DNA of 64,000 nucleotides from Frigidibacter albus (GCF_009908165.1 NZ_JAAAUC010000003.1:62001-126000); one strand, 5' to 3'. Shown: positions 26,829 through 35,997, counted from the stretch's first letter. A program made the numbers and translations. The notes: a model not told the origin generated them from the letters alone.

Positions 26829-27188
26829 TTACTCGGTGGCTTCGGCGGCCGAGGCGGCTTTCTTCGCACGCTCTTCGGCGCGCTTCTTGGCCTTGGCGCC
26901 GGGTTCGGCTTGCTTGGGGTTGTTGCGGACGGCTTTTTCCAGCACGCCAGCGGTTTCCAGCATGCGGGCAACCCGGTCGGTCGGCTGGGCGCCGTGCGAG
27001 AGCCAGTATTTCACCCGGTCGAGATCCATCTTCACGCGCTCTTCGCTGTCCTTGGCCAGCAGCGGGTTGTAGGTGCCGAGCTTTTCGAGGAAGCGGCCGT
27101 CGCGCGGCATCCGGCTGTCGGAGGCGACGATGGAATAGTGCGGGCGCTTGTTGGAGCCACCACGGGCGAGGCGGATTTTCATGGACAT
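26829..27188 (-). CDS. rpsP: Small ribosomal subunit protein bS16
   Basis: A 119-residue S16 with [18 protein letters not shown] and the [21 protein letters not shown] block, plus a Lys/Ala/Glu-rich C-terminal tail typical of alphaproteobacteria. GGAG lies 8 bases before ATG 27188; an in-frame ATG two codons later is the alternative. Confidence 0.98.
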   Translation of the reverse strand: MSMKIRLARGGSNKRPHYSIVASDSRMPRDGRFLEKLGTYNPLLAKDSEERVKMDLDRVKYWLSHGAQPTDRVARMLETAGVLEKAVRNNPKQAEPGAKAKKRAEERAKKAASAAEATE

Positions 27189-27230
27189 GTCAGTTTCTCC
27201 TTGGTCTTTGTAAGTTCGGGCAAGTGCCCG

Positions 27231-27527
27231 TTATTTCTGCAGTTTCTCGTGATGCCTGATGACTTCGGAAATGATGAAGGTCAGGAATTTGCGGGCGAAT
27301 TCGGGGTCGAGATCGGCCTCTTGCGAGAGCCGTTCCAGACGGGCGATCTGGGCCGCTTCCCGGGTCGGATCCGAGGGCGGCAGGTTGTGTTCGGCCTTCA
27401 GGCGGCCGACGGACTGGGTGTGCTTGAAGCGTTCGGCAAGCGTGTAGAGCAAGATGGCGTCGAGCCGGTCGATGGACTCGCGGTGTTCATGCAGCAGGGC
27501 TGCGGCGCGGGTGGCGGCGTCGGTCAT
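27231..27527 (-). CDS. Chorismate mutase (AroQ type)
   Basis: This 98-residue all-helical AroQ-type mutase converts chorismate to prephenate for Phe/Tyr synthesis. The family pattern is visible: RESIDRLDAILLYTLAERF with the active-site Arg, KxxHNLPPSDPTRE, and the C-terminal FLTFIISEVIRHHEKLQ. GGAGGAG precedes ATG 27527. It lies between GNAT and rpsP, as often seen in Rhodobacteraceae. Confidence 0.92.
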   Translation of the reverse strand: MTDAATRAAALLHEHRESIDRLDAILLYTLAERFKHTQSVGRLKAEHNLPPSDPTREAAQIARLERLSQEADLDPEFARKFLTFIISEVIRHHEKLQK

Positions 27528-27555
27528 GCGCTCCTCCGGCATCTGGAAAGCATAT

Positions 27556-27590
27556 GGAACCCGTATGGTTTTCGTATGTATGTCACAGGA
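27556..27590. repeat. Degenerate relative of the CATATG element
   Basis: It shares GGAACCC and, 17 bases later, ATGTCA with the 51651-51693 copy, and both are preceded by ATAT. The intervening bases match poorly, so this is only a possible decayed third copy. It lies between the GNAT and chorismate mutase genes. Confidence 0.35.
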
Positions 27591-28122
27591 CATACCTCGT
27601 GGTCGGGGCAGGGTGGCGGAACACGAGGCAGGGGTCGGTTCCGGGATGCGCCGCAGAGTCATCGCGCTGCGCACCGAGGCGCTGCGCCAGCGCGATGGAG
27701 CGCGAATTGGCCGGGTCGATATAGCTGACGGCGGTGTCCCAGCCGAGCGGGCCGAAGGCATGGTCGATGCTGGCGCGGGCAGCTTCGAAGGCATAGCCCT
27801 TGCCCTCTGCCTCGGGCGACCAGAGGGTCCAGCCGATTTCGCGTTCCGGCCAGCCTTCGGGATACCAAGGGCCGCACATGCCAAGCGCGCTTCCGCCGGC
27901 CTTGGGCGCGAAGACGAAGGTGCCGAAGCCGCGCAGAACCCACATGCCGATGACATGACCAAAGGCGCGCCAAGCCTTTTCCCGGTCCAGCGGGCCGCCG
28001 ACGAAGCGCGAGCGCTCATCCACGGCGAACGCTGCCCAAGGCTCCCAGTCGACCGCCTGCGGGGCGCGCAGAATCAGGCGTTCGGTTTCGATCACCGGGG
28101 TGGAGGAGAGGGTGACGGTCAT
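27583..28122 (-). CDS. GNAT-family N-acetyltransferase (RimJ/RimL-like)
   Basis: This 179-residue acetyltransferase begins with the strand ETERLILRAP. The acetyl-CoA-binding stretch is EAEGKGYAFEAARASIDHAF, and SYIDPANSRSIALAQRLGA is the typical C-terminal motif. The acceptor is unknown. Its start overlaps the ffh stop by 4 bp (ATGA). Confidence 0.88.
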   Translation of the reverse strand: MTVTLSSTPVIETERLILRAPQAVDWEPWAAFAVDERSRFVGGPLDREKAWRAFGHVIGMWVLRGFGTFVFAPKAGGSALGMCGPWYPEGWPEREIGWTLWSPEAEGKGYAFEAARASIDHAFGPLGWDTAVSYIDPANSRSIALAQRLGAQRDDSAAHPGTDPCLVFRHPAPTTRYVL

Positions 28123-29639
28123 TTCTTCTTGCCGAGTCCCGAAAGCCCGCCGGGCAGGTTCAGGCCGCCAAGGCCGGGCAGGCCGCCCGGCATCTTGGTG
28201 CCGATCTGGCCTTGCAGGGCCTTGGCCGCTTCTTCCATCTGGGCGGGGTCCATCTTCGAGGGATCCATGCCGCCCATACCGCCGGGCATCTTGCCGCCGA
28301 ACATCTGCATGGCCTGCTTGAGCATCCCGCCTTTGCCCATCTTGCCGATCTTCTTCATGGTGTCGGCCATCTGGCGGTGCATCTTCAGAAGGCGGTTCAC
28401 CTCGGCGACCTCAAGCCCCGCGCCGGCGGCGATGCGCTTCTTGCGGCTGGCCTGCAGCAGGTCGGGATTGGCCCGTTCCTTCTTGGTCATCGAGTTGATC
28501 AGCGCGATCTGGCGGCGCAGGGCCTTGTCGTCAAAGCCCGCGGCCTCGGCCTGCTTGGCCATCTTGCCCATGCCGGGCATCATGCCCATCACGCCCTGCA
28601 TCCCGCCCATCTTCAGCATCTGGTCAAGCTGGCCCTTCAGGTCGTTCATGTTGAACAGACCCTTCTGGAAGCGCTTCATCATCCGCTCGGCCTGTTCGGC
28701 CTCGAAGGTTTCCTGCGCCTTTTCCACCAGGGCGACGATATCGCCCATGCCAAGGATGCGGCCGGCGACGCGTTCAGCCTCGAAGGTTTCTAGCGCGTCC
28801 ATCTTTTCGCCGAGGCCGACGAAGCGGATCGGCTTGCCGGTGATGGCGCGCATCGACAGCGCGGCGCCGCCGCGGCCGTCGCCGTCCATCCGGGTGAGGA
28901 CGACGCCGGTGATGCCGACCTTGCCGTCGAATTCGGTGGCGACGTTGACCGCGTCCTGGCCGGTCAGGCCGTCGACGACCAGCAGCGTCTCGCGCGGTTG
29001 CGCCACGTCGCGGACCGCCTGCACCTCGGCCATCAGGGCTTCGTCGATATGCAGCCGGCCGGCGGTGTCGAGCATGTAGACATCGTAGCCGCCAAACGTC
29101 GCCTGTTGCTTGGCGCGCTTGGCGATCTGGACGGCATTCTCGCCCTTGATGATCGGCAGGGTATCGACGCCGATCTGGGTGCCGAGGATGGCCAGCTGTT
29201 CCATCGCCGCCGGGCGGTTGGTATCCAGCGAGGCCATCAGCACGCGCTTGCCCTGCCGTTCGGTCAGGCGCTTGGCCAGCTTGGCGGTGGTGGTGGTCTT
29301 GCCCGAGCCTTGCAGGCCGACCATCAGCATCGCCGCAGGCGGGTTGTCGATCTTCAGCGCGCCGGGGTCGCCCTCGCCGCGCAGGGTGCGGATCAGCTCG
29401 TCATGGACGATCTTCACGACCTGCTGGCCGGGGGTCACGGATTTGGTGACGGCAGAGCCGGTGGCCTTGGCGCTGACCGATTTCACGAAGGCGCGGGCGA
29501 CGGGGAGGGAAACGTCGGCCTCGAGCAGGGCGACGCGCACTTCGCGCAGGGCGGTTTCGACATCCTCGGCGGTGAGCGCGCCCTGGCGGGTGAGCTTGTC
29601 GAAGACCCCGGAGAGCCGTTCGGATAGAGTCTCGAACAT
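28119..29639 (-). CDS. ffh: Signal recognition particle protein Ffh
   Basis: The 506-residue SRP54 GTPase binds 4.5S RNA and signal sequences and delivers ribosomes to FtsY. An N domain (MFETLSERLSGVFDKL) is followed by a G domain with GLQGSGKTTTTAKLA, DTAGR, TRMDGD and GLGEK, then a Met-rich M domain (RFQKGLFNMNDLKGQL) and a Gly/Met-rich tail. ATG 29639 matches the conserved N-terminus; the longer open frame upstream is not coding. Confidence 0.98.
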   Translation of the reverse strand: MFETLSERLSGVFDKLTRQGALTAEDVETALREVRVALLEADVSLPVARAFVKSVSAKATGSAVTKSVTPGQQVVKIVHDELIRTLRGEGDPGALKIDNPPAAMLMVGLQGSGKTTTTAKLAKRLTERQGKRVLMASLDTNRPAAMEQLAILGTQIGVDTLPIIKGENAVQIAKRAKQQATFGGYDVYMLDTAGRLHIDEALMAEVQAVRDVAQPRETLLVVDGLTGQDAVNVATEFDGKVGITGVVLTRMDGDGRGGAALSMRAITGKPIRFVGLGEKMDALETFEAERVAGRILGMGDIVALVEKAQETFEAEQAERMMKRFQKGLFNMNDLKGQLDQMLKMGGMQGVMGMMPGMGKMAKQAEAAGFDDKALRRQIALINSMTKKERANPDLLQASRKKRIAAGAGLEVAEVNRLLKMHRQMADTMKKIGKMGKGGMLKQAMQMFGGKMPGGMGGMDPSKMDPAQMEEAAKALQGQIGTKMPGGLPGLGGLNLPGGLSGLGKKK

Positions 29640-30079
29640 CGCGTCTGGCCCTCCATGGCCCCGATTGCACCTTGCCGGGACCATGTAAGGCCCGGCGCTA
29701 CGATCCCCAAGGGTGGCAGGTCCGAACGGGTCAATGCGGAAGGACACCCGTGGGCGCAACGCGCTGACGGATGGCGATCCCCCCATGACGGGTTGGGACC
29801 GGAAGCAAGTCACTTCCGGGGAATTGGGGCAGGCCGTAGAAGAAATGGGCGGGGGAGTCAAGCGGGGGTGGGATTGAGACCTTGGCCTCGCTGGCACCGT
29901 CAGAGGGCAGTGCCCGTCCGCCGGGTGGGCGAGCAACAGCAGTTCTGGGCGCTTTATGGTGTGGCTTACTTCCACCGAACTTCTAGGCGGAACCGTGGGA
30001 GCGCCCGCCCGGGGGGCGGACGGGCGCTGCCCGGCGGCGCCAAGGCGCCTTGTTCCGGGCAAGGAAGAGTATCGCCTTA
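29640..30079. other. 440-bp gap between ffh and azoR
   Basis: It contains the ffh leader, a perfect hairpin CCGGAAG-CAAGTCA-CTTCCGG (29799-29819), and modular repeat copy 1 (29903-30065). A 47-codon plus-strand frame (29734-29877) runs through the hairpin but has no good ribosome-binding site, and I do not call it. The GGAA-containing stretch at 29730-29750 was checked as SRP RNA and does not fit. Confidence 0.5.
29903..30065 (-). repeat. Modular intergenic repeat, copy 1 (inverted orientation)
   Basis: One of four related G/C-rich intergenic elements. It carries the hairpin module GGCGCC-AAGGCGCC with the flanks CCGGGCAAGG and GGGCGCTGCCC, plus a CTAGG module and the CGCTTTATGGTG segment. 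Its end near CCGGGCAAGG is distal, so it is opposite to copies 2 and 3. Confidence 0.75.
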
Positions 30080-30670
30080 TCAGGCGGCCAGTGCGTCAAC
30101 CTCGCCCTCGGCCTTGGCCAGCGCCTCTTCGGGGCCGAAGACCATCGCGTCGGCGGCAACGAAATCGACATCGGTGATGCCGAGGAAGCCCAACATGTGG
30201 CGCACATAGCCCGAGGCGAAATCCACCTCGGAGCCAAGGCGGGTGCCGTCCGAGGACAGGGCGACGATCGCGCGCTTGCCGGTCAGCAGGCCTTGGGGGC
30301 CGGCTTCGGTATAGGTGAAGGTCTCGCCTTTGCGGGCGATGTGGTCGAACCAGGTCTTCAGCGAGGCGGGGGTGCCGAAGTTGTAGATCGGCAGGCCGAT
30401 CACCACGATGTCGGCGGCCTTGATCTCGGCGATCAGGGTGTCGGAGACGGCGGCGATGGCGGCCTGCTCGGGGCTGCGCGCCTCGACCGGGGTGAAGACG
30501 GCGCCGATCCAGGCGGCGTCGATGGCCGGCAGGCCGGAGGCGAGGTCACGGCTGGTGACGGTCGCGGCGGGCTGCGCCTCGGTCAGGCGGGCAAGGATGC
30601 GGTCGGTAAGGCGGCGCGAGATCGAGCCGGCGGGTTTGATCGAGGCGTCGAGGCGGAGGATATTGGTCAT
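30080..30670 (-). CDS. azoR: FMN-dependent NADH:quinone reductase / azoreductase
   Basis: This 196-residue flavodoxin-like AzoR-family enzyme reduces quinones and azo compounds with NADH and FMN. Family motifs are LRLDASIKPAGSISRRLTD at the N-terminus, LPIYNFGTPASLKTWFDHI for FMN, and GKRAIVALSSDGT. It is divergent from a LysR-type regulator with a 118-bp shared promoter region, a standard layout for inducible quinone reductases. Confidence 0.93.
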   Translation of the reverse strand: MTNILRLDASIKPAGSISRRLTDRILARLTEAQPAATVTSRDLASGLPAIDAAWIGAVFTPVEARSPEQAAIAAVSDTLIAEIKAADIVVIGLPIYNFGTPASLKTWFDHIARKGETFTYTEAGPQGLLTGKRAIVALSSDGTRLGSEVDFASGYVRHMLGFLGITDVDFVAADAMVFGPEEALAKAEGEVDALAA

Positions 30671-30726
30671 CGGGGAAGTCCTTGAATGGGAGAGCGGCGG
30701 GCAGGCCGGGCATGTCCCTAACTTGC

Positions 30727-30745
30727 GCGTTGCAATTTCGAACGC
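30727..30745. promoter_or_regulatory. Candidate LysR-type operator between azoR and its regulator
   Basis: The inverted repeat GCGTT-N9-AACGC lies in the divergent azoR/lysR promoter region, 57 bp from azoR and 44 bp from the regulator ATG. The spacing resembles LysR-family T-N11-A sites. Confidence 0.5.
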
Positions 30746-30788
30746 AACGCCGATACTCGCACTGCATATGTTGACGGGCGCACAGAAA

Positions 30789-31691
30789 ATGTCTTTTCAG
30801 AACTGGGACGAGATCCGCACGGCCTATCAGGTGGCACGGATCGGCACGGTCAGCGGCGCGGCCGAGGTGCTGGGGGTCCACCATGCGACGGTGATCCGGC
30901 ATATCGATGCGCTGGAGGGGCGGCTCGGGGCCAAGCTGTTCCAGCGCCATGCCCGCGGCTATACGCCGACCGAGGCGGGGCAGGAGCTGCTGAAGGTGGC
31001 GCAGGCGACCGAGGACCAGTTCGGCCAGCTGGCGGCGCGGATCAACGGGGCCGGGTCGGAAATGGGCGGCGAGCTGGTGGTGACATCGGTGCCCGGCCTG
31101 TCGGCGCTGATCACCCCGATCGTCGCGGGGCTGATGGCCGAGCATCCCGAGCTGATCGTGCGCTATGTCACCGACCTGCGGATCTTCCGGCTGGAATATG
31201 GCGAGGCGCATGTGGCGATCCGGGCGGGATCGGCGCCGACGGAGCCGGACAATGTGGTGCAGCGGCTGCACGAGCATCAGGTGGCGCTGTTCGGGGCGCC
31301 GTCCTACCTGGCGAAACATGGCACGCCGGTGAAGGATACCGACCTCGTCGCGCACCGGTTCATCGGCAATGAGAACCCGGCCTCGCGCGCGCCGTTCTAC
31401 CAGTGGCTGTCGGGCGTCGTGCCGCGCTCGCAGGTGGTCTATCGCTGCAATGATGGCGAGGCTACACGGGATGCGGTACGGGCCGGGCTGGGGCTGGGCT
31501 TCCTGCCGGTGGCAACGGCGCGGGGCAATCCCGATTTCGTCGAGGTGCTGGCGCCGCGCGAGGCTTGGGCGGCACCGCTGTGGCTGGTCACGCATGTGGA
31601 CCTGCACCGCACGACCAAGGTCCAGGCCTTCCTGACCGCGATCAAGGCGGCGTCGAAGGAGTGGCCGGCGATGTGCTCGGGCAATCACTAG
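30789..31691 (+). CDS. LysR-family transcriptional regulator
   Basis: This 300-residue regulator has an N-terminal winged helix-turn-helix (TVSGAAEVLGVHHATVIRHIDALEGRLGAKLFQR) and a substrate-binding domain from about residue 90. It is divergent from azoR and probably controls it in response to a quinone or similar effector. ATG 30789 is chosen; the open frame upstream runs into the azoR gene. Its stop shares CTAG with the stop of the convergent ArsR-type gene. Confidence 0.92.
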   Translation: MSFQNWDEIRTAYQVARIGTVSGAAEVLGVHHATVIRHIDALEGRLGAKLFQRHARGYTPTEAGQELLKVAQATEDQFGQLAARINGAGSEMGGELVVTSVPGLSALITPIVAGLMAEHPELIVRYVTDLRIFRLEYGEAHVAIRAGSAPTEPDNVVQRLHEHQVALFGAPSYLAKHGTPVKDTDLVAHRFIGNENPASRAPFYQWLSGVVPRSQVVYRCNDGEATRDAVRAGLGLGFLPVATARGNPDFVEVLAPREAWAAPLWLVTHVDLHRTTKVQAFLTAIKAASKEWPAMCSGNH

Positions 31692-32065
31692 CAGGCGGGG
31701 GGCTCTAGCTCGATCTCCTGAAGCTCCGCCTCCAGGAACCGCTCGAAGGCGTCGAGGTCCAGCCGCTCGAACTGGCCGAAGCCCTGCATCCAGATGCTGG
31801 CCTCGCGCATCGCGTCAGGCTCCAGCTTGCACCATTTCACCCTTCCGCGCTTTTCCTGGCTGATGAGGCCGGCCTCGGCGAGGATCTGCAGGTGCTTGGA
31901 GATGGCGGCGAGCGACATCTGGAACGGCTCGGCCACATCGGTCACCGCCATGTCGTCTTCCAGCAGCATCGACAGGATCGCGCGCCGCGTCGGATCGGCG
32001 AGGGCCGAGAACACGGCGTCGAGGGCGGGGGAGAGGGCAGGGCTTGGCGGGGCGTGCATGGGCAT
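31688..32065 (-). CDS. ArsR-family helix-turn-helix regulator
   Basis: A 125-residue winged-helix protein with FSALADPTRRAILSMLLE, a recognition region VTDVAEPFQMSLAAISKHLQIL, and the beta wing LISQEKRGRVKWCKLEP. It lacks the metal-binding CxC of classical ArsR and resembles the SRPBCC-associated repressors. No target gene is adjacent. ATG 32065 is preferred over a longer start that adds 20 residues. Confidence 0.88.
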   Translation of the reverse strand: MPMHAPPSPALSPALDAVFSALADPTRRAILSMLLEDDMAVTDVAEPFQMSLAAISKHLQILAEAGLISQEKRGRVKWCKLEPDAMREASIWMQGFGQFERLDLDAFERFLEAELQEIELEPPAC

Positions 32066-32228
32066 TCCTAGCGCCCCTGCCGGCAAACGGTCAACCGGAC
32101 GGTTGAATATGCGATTTTGCCGCAAAGCGGCGACGGCGAGGGGCCTGGGCCGCGCACAGCCGGGCTTCTGCGCGAAATATATCGCGATTTCAGTGCTTTG
32201 ACGAATGGTTGGCGGCCCCCTAACGCGC

Positions 32229-32257
32229 TTGACTCACATGCCCCGGCCCCCTAGGAA
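32229..32257 (+). promoter_or_regulatory. Possible promoter of the F0 operon
   Basis: TTGACT and TAGGAA are separated by 17 bases and lie about 40 bp before the atpI GTG. The -35 is good and the -10 is weak. Confidence 0.3.
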
Positions 32258-32295
32258 GGCGGCAACAGTCCAAGGGGGGCTCCAAGGAGCGCAAC

Positions 32296-32625
32296 GTGGC
32301 CGACGAACCCGATCAGACCCGGCTTTCCGAGCTGGAAAAGCGGATCGAGAAGGTCAAGGCCGCCCACGCGCCCAAGCCCCGCGCGGACGAGCATTTCAGT
32401 CAGGCCAACCAGGCCTGGCGCATGGTGATCGAGCTGGTTTCGGGTTTGGGGATCGGCTTTGCTATCGGCTACGGGCTGGATACCCTGTTCGGGACCATGC
32501 CTTTCATGCTGGTGCTGTTCATATTCCTGGGCTTCGCGGCCGGGGTGAAGACGATGCTTCGCACCGCGACCGAGATGCAGACGAAACGACAGGCGGAAGA
32601 CTCCGCCCGGGATGAGGGGAAGTAG
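32296..32625 (+). CDS. atpI: ATP synthase accessory protein AtpI/AtpZ type
   Basis: This 109-residue protein has a charged N-terminus and two membrane segments ([23 protein letters not shown] and [18 protein letters not shown]). AtpI-type proteins help assemble the c-ring. The start is GTG 32296 with AAGGAG upstream. It is the first gene of the F0 operon, a position conserved in alphaproteobacteria. Confidence 0.93.
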   Translation: MADEPDQTRLSELEKRIEKVKAAHAPKPRADEHFSQANQAWRMVIELVSGLGIGFAIGYGLDTLFGTMPFMLVLFIFLGFAAGVKTMLRTATEMQTKRQAEDSARDEGK

Positions 32626-32627
32626 AC

Positions 32628-33377
32628 GTGGCGACGGAAGAAGCAGCAGGCGGTCTTGCATTCCACCCGATGGACCAGTTTCTGGTGCGCCCGCTGTTCG
32701 GCGGCACCGAGATCAACTGGTACACGCCGACCAACGTGACGCTGTGGATGGGCCTGACGGTCTTGGCCATCGTGCTGGTGCTGGTCGTCGGCTCGCGCGG
32801 CCGGGCCATCGTTCCCAGCCGGATGCAGTCCATCGCGGAACTGACCTTCGGCATGGTCCACAAGATGCTGGAAGACATCACCGGCAAGGAGGGGCTGAAG
32901 TACTTCCCCTATGTGATGACCCTGTTCTGCTTCATCGTGTTCGCCAACTTCATCGGCCTGATCCCCACCTCGTTCTCGACCACCTCCCACATCGCGGTGA
33001 CGGCGGTTCTGGCAATGCTGGTGTTCCTGGGGGTCACGATCCTCGGCTTCGTGAAGAACGGCGCGCACTTCCTGGGCCTGTTCTGGGTGTCGTCGGCGCC
33101 GCTGCCGCTGCGCCCGGTGCTGGCGGTGATCGAGGTGATTTCCTACTTCGTGCGCCCGGTCAGCCATTCCATTCGTCTTGCCGGCAACGTCATGGCAGGG
33201 CACGCGGTGATCAAGGTGTTCGCGGGTTTCGCGGCCATCGCGGCCATCGCCCCGGTTTCGATCCTGGCTATCACCGCGATGTACGGGCTCGAAGTGCTCG
33301 TCGCGCTGATCCAGGCCTATGTGTTCACCATCCTCACCTGCGTCTATCTCAAGGACGCGCTGCATCCGGGTCACTAA
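32628..33377 (+). CDS. atpB: F0F1 ATP synthase subunit a
   Basis: This 249-residue five- to six-span subunit forms the proton half-channels with the c-ring. The essential Arg is in [14 protein letters not shown], and the C-terminal helix has [21 protein letters not shown] 32628 is the start, two bases after the atpI stop. Confidence 0.97.
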   Translation: MATEEAAGGLAFHPMDQFLVRPLFGGTEINWYTPTNVTLWMGLTVLAIVLVLVVGSRGRAIVPSRMQSIAELTFGMVHKMLEDITGKEGLKYFPYVMTLFCFIVFANFIGLIPTSFSTTSHIAVTAVLAMLVFLGVTILGFVKNGAHFLGLFWVSSAPLPLRPVLAVIEVISYFVRPVSHSIRLAGNVMAGHAVIKVFAGFAAIAAIAPVSILAITAMYGLEVLVALIQAYVFTILTCVYLKDALHPGH

Positions 33378-33432
33378 GGCGCGGACCGCAGTTATCCAAT
33401 TACAACCTTTCCAATCCTGAAGGAGCACCTCT

Positions 33433-33666
33433 ATGGAAGGCATCGCACAACTCGGCCAATACCTCGGCGCTGGTCTCGCCTGCATCGGCATGGCCGGGGC
33501 TGCAATGGGTGTGGGCAACGTCGCTGGCAACTACCTGGCCGGCGCGCTGCGCAACCCCTCGGCTGCCGCGTCGCAGACCGCCACGCTGTTCATCGGCATG
33601 GCCTTTGCCGAAGCGCTGGGCATCTTCTCGTTCCTGGTCGCGCTGCTGCTGCTGTTCGCAGTCTGA
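33433..33666 (+). CDS. atpE: F0F1 ATP synthase subunit c
   Basis: A 77-residue hairpin proteolipid. The two helices are [21 protein letters not shown] and [25 protein letters not shown], with the proton-carrying Glu in the second (FAEALG). The polar loop is [13 protein letters not shown] strong hairpin follows the gene, fitting its need for high stoichiometry. Confidence 0.98.
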   Translation: MEGIAQLGQYLGAGLACIGMAGAAMGVGNVAGNYLAGALRNPSAAASQTATLFIGMAFAEALGIFSFLVALLLLFAV

Positions 33667-33687
33667 TCCCTTCCAAAGATCTGAGAG

Positions 33688-33719
33688 CCGGGCGGGCCCT
33701 TTTGGGGCCTGCCCGCCGG
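33688..33719 (+). terminator. Intercistronic hairpin after atpE
   Basis: The stem GGCGGGC/GCCCGCC with flanking CCG/CGG pairs lies 22 bases after atpE and is followed by only three T residues. It probably protects the upstream atpE mRNA or partly attenuates transcription into atpX. Confidence 0.55.
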
Positions 33720-33751
33720 TTTGACAGGTCCTGACGGACCGGGGGAACGAC

Positions 33752-34327
33752 ATGGCAACAACAACGGAAGAAGCGGCAGCGCAGGCGACGGACGCTGTCC
33801 ACCCGATGCTGCCGGGCACCGATGCCTCTGGCAGCGCGGTCGGCATGCCGCAGCTGGTGTTCGAGACTTTCCCGAACCAGATCTTCTGGCTGCTGGTGAC
33901 GCTGGTCGTGATCTACCTCGTCCTGTCGCGCATCGCGCTGCCGCGGATCGGCGGCGTGCTGGCGGAACGGGCGGGCACGATCAGCAATGACCTTGCCACC
34001 GCCGAAGAGCTGAAGCTGAAGGCGAAAGCGGCCGAGGCGACCTATACGCGCGCCCTGGCCGATGCCAAGACCGAGGCCGGCAAGATCGTTGCCGCCGCCA
34101 AGGCCGAGATCCAGGCGGACCTCGACGTGGCGACGGCACATGCCGATGCCGAGATCGCGGCGAAGACCGCCGAGTCCGAAGGCCGGATCGGCGAGATCCG
34201 GGCCGGCGCGCTGGAGGCGGTGAATACCGTTGCCCGCGATACGGCGGCGGAAATCGTGGCGACCTTCGGCGGCCGGGCAGATGCGGGCGCGATCGATGCG
34301 GCCGTGGCAGAGCGGATCAAGGGGTGA
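33752..34327 (+). CDS. atpX: F0F1 ATP synthase subunit b' (AtpX)
   Basis: This 191-residue peripheral-stalk subunit has a membrane anchor ([20 protein letters not shown]) followed by a long Ala/Glu/Lys-rich coiled coil. It is the b' member of the b/b' pair found in photosynthetic and related alphaproteobacteria and forms a heterodimer with AtpF. Confidence 0.95.
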   Translation: MATTTEEAAAQATDAVHPMLPGTDASGSAVGMPQLVFETFPNQIFWLLVTLVVIYLVLSRIALPRIGGVLAERAGTISNDLATAEELKLKAKAAEATYTRALADAKTEAGKIVAAAKAEIQADLDVATAHADAEIAAKTAESEGRIGEIRAGALEAVNTVARDTAAEIVATFGGRADAGAIDAAVAERIKG

Positions 34328-34329
34328 GC

Positions 34330-34887
34330 ATGATGCACAAACTATCCCTGCTTCTGGCGCTGGCGGCAACGCCCGCCGCTGCGGCCACCGGCCCGTTCAT
34401 CTCGCTGCGCAACACCGACTTCATCGTGCTGCTGGCCTTCCTGGTGTTCATCGGGATCCTGCTGTACTTCAAGGTCCCCTCGGCGATTGCCGGGCTCTTG
34501 GACAAGCGGGCCGCGACCATCAAGTCCGAGCTGGAGGAAGCCCGGGCGCTGCGTGAAGAGGCGCAGACGATCCTGGCTTCCTACGAGCGCAAGCAGAAGG
34601 AGATGATCGAGCAATCCGAGATGATCGTCGCCTCTGCCCGCAAGGAAGCGATGGCGGCGGCCGAAAAGGCCAAGGACGATCTGAAGGTCTCAATCCAGCG
34701 CCGGCTGAAGGCGGCGGAAGAGCAGATCGCCTCGGCTGAAAAGTCGGCGGTGAAAGAGGTGCGCGACCGCGCCGTGCTGGTAGCGGTTGCCGCGGCCGGC
34801 GAGGTGATCGCCAAGTCGATGCAGGAGGCCGAGAAATCGGCGCTGATCGATGCGGCGATTGGCGATGTGGAAACCCGGCTGCACTGA
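34330..34887 (+). CDS. atpF: F0F1 ATP synthase subunit b
   Basis: A 185-residue stator subunit with an N-terminal membrane helix ([17 protein letters not shown]) and a charged coiled coil (about 50-180). ATG 34330 is chosen because AGGGG lies 5 bases before it; an in-frame GTG at 34324 overlaps the atpX stop and is an alternative. It is the last gene of the operon; F1 genes are not in this window. Confidence 0.95.
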   Translation: MMHKLSLLLALAATPAAAATGPFISLRNTDFIVLLAFLVFIGILLYFKVPSAIAGLLDKRAATIKSELEEARALREEAQTILASYERKQKEMIEQSEMIVASARKEAMAAAEKAKDDLKVSIQRRLKAAEEQIASAEKSAVKEVRDRAVLVAVAAAGEVIAKSMQEAEKSALIDAAIGDVETRLH

Positions 34888-34911
34888 GCGGCTGGACGAT
34901 ATGAGATTGGG

Positions 34912-34936
34912 AAGCCCGGCCTTTGGCCGGGTTTTT
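34912..34936 (+). terminator. Intrinsic terminator of the F0 operon
   Basis: The stem CCCGGCC-TTT-GGCCGGG is followed by TTTTT, 25 bases after the atpF stop. It is a canonical terminator. Confidence 0.9.
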
Positions 34937-34968
34937 CGTTTTGTGAGGCTTCCGGTTGTGGAAATGTC

Positions 34969-35135
34969 TTTTGCCCGGAACAAGGCGCTTCAGCGCCGCC
35001 GGGCAGCGCCCGTCCGCCCCCTCGGGCGGGCGCTTTTGCAACGTCAGTCCCTAGAAATTCGGTGGAGGGGTGTTGACGCATAAAGCGCCTAGAACTGGGG
35101 TTGGAGCGCCCACCCGGCGGACGGGCGCTGCCCTC
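34969..35135 (+). repeat. Modular intergenic repeat, copy 2
   Basis: It begins with TTGCCCGGAACAAGGCGC, continues through a GGGCAGCGCCCG hairpin, then a CCTAGAA module, CATAAAGCGCCTAGAAC, and ends with CCCACCCGGCGGACGGGCGC. The parts match copies at 29.9 and 52.3 kb. It fills the gap between atpF and the FCD regulator. Confidence 0.75.
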
Positions 35136-35158
35136 CAACTGCAAGCTGCAAGTCTCCC

Positions 35159-35962
35159 TTAGCCCCGCTCCTGCTCATGATCGAAGCGCAGGCGGGCGAC
35201 GGCCTCGTTCCGGTCGGCCTTGATCTGGTCGGCGAGGGCGGCGCGGACGAAGTCCATATGCGCCTCTACCGCCGCCCGCGCCGCCGCCGGATCGCGCGCC
35301 AGCAGGGCGGCGTGGATGGCGCGGTGCTGGTCCAGCAAGGATTCCCGCGTGGTGCGTTGGCGGAACATCACCTGCCGGTTGTAGAACACCCCCTCGCGCA
35401 GCAGTTCGAACATCGACCGCATCATGTGCAGCATCACCACGTTATGGCTCGCCTCGATGATCGCCATGTGGAACTCGGCATCCAGCGCCGCCTCATCCGC
35501 CGGGTTGCGCTTGCCATGGGCGGCTTCCATGCGGCGGAAGAGGGCGTCGATCACCTTGAGGTCGGTGCCCGACCCCAGCCGCGCGGCGCGCTCGGCGGCC
35601 AGTGCTTCCAGATCGCGGCGGAAGTCGAGATAGTCGAACACCGCATCGTCATGGCTGGCGAACAGCCGTGTCAGGGCGGGGGAGAAGGCGGACCCCAGCA
35701 CATCGGCCACGAAAACCCCCGCACCCGGGCGGGCGACCAGCAGCCCCGCCACCTGCAGATCTGCCAGCGCCTCGCGCAGCGAGGGGCGGGAGACACCGAG
35801 CTTGTCGGCAAGGTCACGCTCGGCCGGCAGCCGCTCGCCGGGGCGCAGGATGCCTTGCAGGATCAGCCGCTCGATCTGGCGGACAACGCTGTGCGACAGC
35901 TTCTCGGGCTCGACCTTCTGGAAGGGCATGGGCGCGGCTCCGCCGGATTGGTCAGTTTGCAT
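35159..35962 (-). CDS. FadR/GntR-family (FCD) transcriptional regulator
   Basis: About 267 residues. A winged helix-turn-helix of the GntR type (GERLPAERDLADKLGVSRPSLREALADL) is followed by an all-helical FCD ligand domain from about residue 105, with the metal/ligand-site segment LDAEFHMAIIEASHN. It resembles PdhR/LldR-type regulators of organic-acid metabolism; the effector and targets are unknown. ATG 35962 is used, and the frame extends 17 codons upstream. Confidence 0.9.
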   Translation of the reverse strand: MQTDQSGGAAPMPFQKVEPEKLSHSVVRQIERLILQGILRPGERLPAERDLADKLGVSRPSLREALADLQVAGLLVARPGAGVFVADVLGSAFSPALTRLFASHDDAVFDYLDFRRDLEALAAERAARLGSGTDLKVIDALFRRMEAAHGKRNPADEAALDAEFHMAIIEASHNVVMLHMMRSMFELLREGVFYNRQVMFRQRTTRESLLDQHRAIHAALLARDPAAARAAVEAHMDFVRAALADQIKADRNEAVARLRFDHEQERG

Positions 35963-35997
35963 GACCACTTCTAGGCGCGCGCCCGGGCGCCGGCAAC

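Noticed and set aside
29730-29830. Possible SRP RNA (GGAA tetraloop-like sequence upstream of ffh)
   Set aside because: The symmetric-loop bases and AGCA side of SRP domain IV are missing, and the helix around GGAA does not pair.
29734-29877. 47-codon plus-strand frame upstream of ffh
   Set aside because: No convincing ribosome-binding site or family. It runs through a perfect hairpin, which argues for a structural or regulatory role of the DNA instead.
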